Shown here: one piece after another, positions 62,373 through 64,000 of the stretch
Layout: each line of letters begins with the position of its first letter
Position numbering within the stretch: position 1 is the stretch's first letter
Source: Pseudoprevotella muciniphila
Lineage (GTDB): Bacteria > Bacteroidota > Bacteroidia > Bacteroidales > Bacteroidaceae
Direction of reading: 5' to 3'
DNA length: 64,000 nt
NCBI RefSeq assembly: GCF_003265305.2
Contig: NZ_CP033459.1
Location: 2,480,001 to 2,544,000 of the forward strand
The notes under the pieces: model-generated
What the model was told of the DNA's origin: nothing
The model's input: only the letters and a program-made list of their open reading frames with translations
The model's database searches: none
Made by a program: the position numbers and the translations under genes

Positions 62373-63479
62373 ATGGACAGAACCTTAAGTTGCTTTTTTG
62401 CGCTTTTGCGGGCAGGTTTGTGGGGCCATCCGATAGACGTGAGTCTCTTTGAGAATTTTACTGACTGGCAGGAAATACAGCGTTTGGCACGTGCTCAGAC
62501 TGTGGTTGGTGTAGTTCTTGAAGGTATCTCTTCCCTGCCTCAGAATATGCGCCCTGTGAAGAGCGAGTATATGCAATGGCTCTCTTTGGTGATGCAGATA
62601 GAGAATGCCAACGATATGCTCAATGATGGTGTAACGGAGGTTTATTCCATGTTTCGCAAGGCAGGTTTTGAGGGTGTATTGCTGAAAGGACAAGGTATCG
62701 CTCAGTATTATCGCGAGCCCCGACATCGTCAGCCGGGCGATATTGATCTTTATTTTGGTGAAGAAAACTATCAGACAACTACCAAGTTTATTGAGGATTC
62801 GGGCTTCGCTCTCGAGATGGAAACATCATACCACAGCAGTTTCAAGTATGGTGAAATTGAGGTGGAAAACCATCGCGTCTTCGTAGATTTTTATAATAAT
62901 AAGAACAAGAAGAAACTTCGCATTTGGCAAGGCCGGCAAGACGAATACACTAACGCTGCTTTTGTCCACAAAGGCATAACTGTTCCCACTCTCTCGCATC
63001 AGACCAATGCCGTGTATATCTTCCTGCATCTGCTCCACCATTTCCTGCAAGTGGGCATCGGACTGCGACAAGTGTGCGATTGGGCGGTTTATCTCACTGT
63101 AAATCAGAAGTATATCGATAGCAAACAGTTTGCTGCCGATTTGGAGTATCTTCCGATAAAGCGTGCAGCAACTGCATTCGCATGCCTCTGTGTAAACTAT
63201 CTGGGCATGAATGCTGAAATGTTCCCTTTCCCTGTTGATACAACTCAGGCGCGTAAAGATGGTGAATGGTTAGTTCGCGATGTGATTGTGGCTGGCAATT
63301 TTGGTGATGACATCCTGCAGCATTTCAAGACAAAGCACAAGTGGGAAAGGATAAAGGCATATTACAAAGCCGTTAAGCGGCATTTAAGTGTTTACAGGCT
63401 TTGTCCTTCTGAAGTGAGGGCTTATCCCTTGAAATGGCTCAAGTCGAAGATAAAGAAGGAAGAATTTTACGAGCATTAA
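62373..63479 (+). CDS. Nucleotidyltransferase-family protein (NTP_transf_5 type)
   Basis: A 368-residue cytoplasmic protein. The nucleotidyltransferase-like centre is FEGVLLKGQGIAQYYREPRH followed by QPGDIDLYFGEENYQT, with the G-D-x-D pair typical of this superfamily. N-terminal helices (WQEIQRLARAQTVVGVVLEG) and a C-terminal helical region (HLLHHFLQVGIGLRQVCDWA) complete the family. The substrate is not known; homologues are often linked to polysaccharide or lipid carrier gene sets. It is 51 bp before the next gene, with which it may be co-transcribed. Confidence 0.8.
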   Translation: MDRTLSCFFALLRAGLWGHPIDVSLFENFTDWQEIQRLARAQTVVGVVLEGISSLPQNMRPVKSEYMQWLSLVMQIENANDMLNDGVTEVYSMFRKAGFEGVLLKGQGIAQYYREPRHRQPGDIDLYFGEENYQTTTKFIEDSGFALEMETSYHSSFKYGEIEVENHRVFVDFYNNKNKKKLRIWQGRQDEYTNAAFVHKGITVPTLSHQTNAVYIFLHLLHHFLQVGIGLRQVCDWAVYLTVNQKYIDSKQFAADLEYLPIKRAATAFACLCVNYLGMNAEMFPFPVDTTQARKDGEWLVRDVIVAGNFGDDILQHFKTKHKWERIKAYYKAVKRHLSVYRLCPSEVRAYPLKWLKSKIKKEEFYEH

Positions 63480-63530
63480 GTAGGTAAAATAGTAAGTAAG
63501 GTGAAGGGCGATAGGGACGAAAAGAGAAAA

Positions 63531-64000
63531 ATGGATGTAAGGAAAATACTGAAAGTTATGAGATGGGTAGCCACATTTGTGGCCATACTTTCAGTATTTC
63601 TCCTTACACTATGCTCTCTCAGTGTATATATTAACCCTGAAAGGTGTCAGTATGTCTCCGTTTTCTGCCTGCTCTTTCCGCTGTGGCTTGTCATGTCTTT
63701 GACGATGACGGTGGTTGTGCTGTTTTATAATCGCAAACTCGCCCTCGTGCTTTTTGCTGTTTTATGCTGCAATATACCGAGCATAAGGAACTATTGCCCG
63801 CTGAATTTGCCTGTGTCAGCCGAAGAGGTAAAAGGTCAAACACTGAAGGTGATGTCTTACAACGTACAAGGTTTCGGACTTGCCGCCAAAGGAGAGAAGT
63901 CGCTCCACGCTTTCAGGGCTTTTCTTGACACTTGTGATGCTGATATCGTGAGTTTTCAGGAGGGCTCGTTCAAAAAGGTCGTAGATACATGTCTGATTGC
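63531..64000 (+). CDS. Membrane-anchored endonuclease/exonuclease/phosphatase family protein, N-terminal part
   Basis: An ATG-started frame runs to the window edge (about 156 residues). Three hydrophobic stretches lie at about 13-33, 41-63 and 68-85 (WVATFVAILSVFLLTLCSLS, FCLLFPLWLVMSLTMTVVVL, LALVLFAVLCCNIP). The catalytic domain then begins: LKVMSYNVQGFGLAAKGEKS and DTCDADIVSFQEGSF, where the Asn and Glu are the metal-site residues of the family. Similar membrane-linked members are common in Bacteroidetes and of unknown substrate. The C-terminal two-thirds is beyond the window. Confidence 0.85.
   Translation, partial: MDVRKILKVMRWVATFVAILSVFLLTLCSLSVYINPERCQYVSVFCLLFPLWLVMSLTMTVVVLFYNRKLALVLFAVLCCNIPSIRNYCPLNLPVSAEEVKGQTLKVMSYNVQGFGLAAKGEKSLHAFRAFLDTCDADIVSFQEGSFKKVVDTCLI

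Overview
The window looks like chromosomal DNA from a Bacteroidales bacterium, most likely Prevotella or a close relative. The support is a SusC/SusD pair, DUF4843 and PKD-like lipoproteins, a PorT homologue and a type IX-style C-terminal tail. There is also a Fib_succ_major protein, an ExbB/two-ExbD/TonB/PstS-like/TPR cluster, and many promoters of the Bacteroidetes type (TTTG, about 20 bp, TAnnTTTG). Few genes have a Shine-Dalgarno sequence. The species call is inference.

Layout. 1-7543 is one rightward operon: the end of susC, susD, DUF4843, PKD-like lipoprotein and a long Sel1-repeat protein. 7592-8249 holds a GxxExxY gene enclosed by palindromic repeats. 8258-28272 is mostly housekeeping: asnA, tamB, a uvrD/pcrA helicase, a nucleoside permease, DUF4301, a malic enzyme with a phosphotransacetylase-like domain, a TetR regulator, fabG, tRNA-Leu(UAG), an FKBP lipoprotein and glyS. 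Its gaps carry an inverted 9-bp-repeat structure, dispersed hairpin repeats and a candidate small RNA at about 19807-19940.

28388-34170 is an accessory stretch. It has a helix-turn-helix-like regulator divergent from two tiny ORFs, a small P-loop protein whose stop overlaps the start of a secreted protein, a vWA/FN3/Fib_succ_major secreted protein followed by a nested GC-rich palindrome, and an unknown 210-aa protein. 34622-37807 (minus) is a pair of membrane proteins with sulfatase-modifying-factor-like C-termini: one has a complete Ser/Thr kinase, the other only a kinase N-lobe. 37934-39892 are two secreted proteins.

40590-46012 holds xpt and a partner-switching set: a STAS-phosphotransferase fusion, a sensor-SpoIIE phosphatase-RsbW-like kinase fusion, a lone STAS protein and a tyrosine phosphatase-like protein. 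46228-52228 has a ferredoxin, porT and the minus-strand run ilvE, subtilase, xseA, xseB, trmB. 52448-64000 has an outer-membrane protein and lipoprotein, the ExbB/ExbD/ExbD/TonB cluster with its PstS-like and TPR partners, a GH109-like oxidoreductase-fold enzyme, a nucleotidyltransferase-family protein and the start of an endonuclease/exonuclease/phosphatase membrane protein.

The best candidates for new biology are the kinase/N-lobe pair, the partner-switching locus with its STAS-phosphotransferase fusion, the palindrome-enclosed GxxExxY gene, the inverted 9-bp-repeat structure between fabG and tRNA-Leu, and the P-loop/secreted-protein accessory cluster. All names come from reading motifs and overall resemblance; no database search was run.
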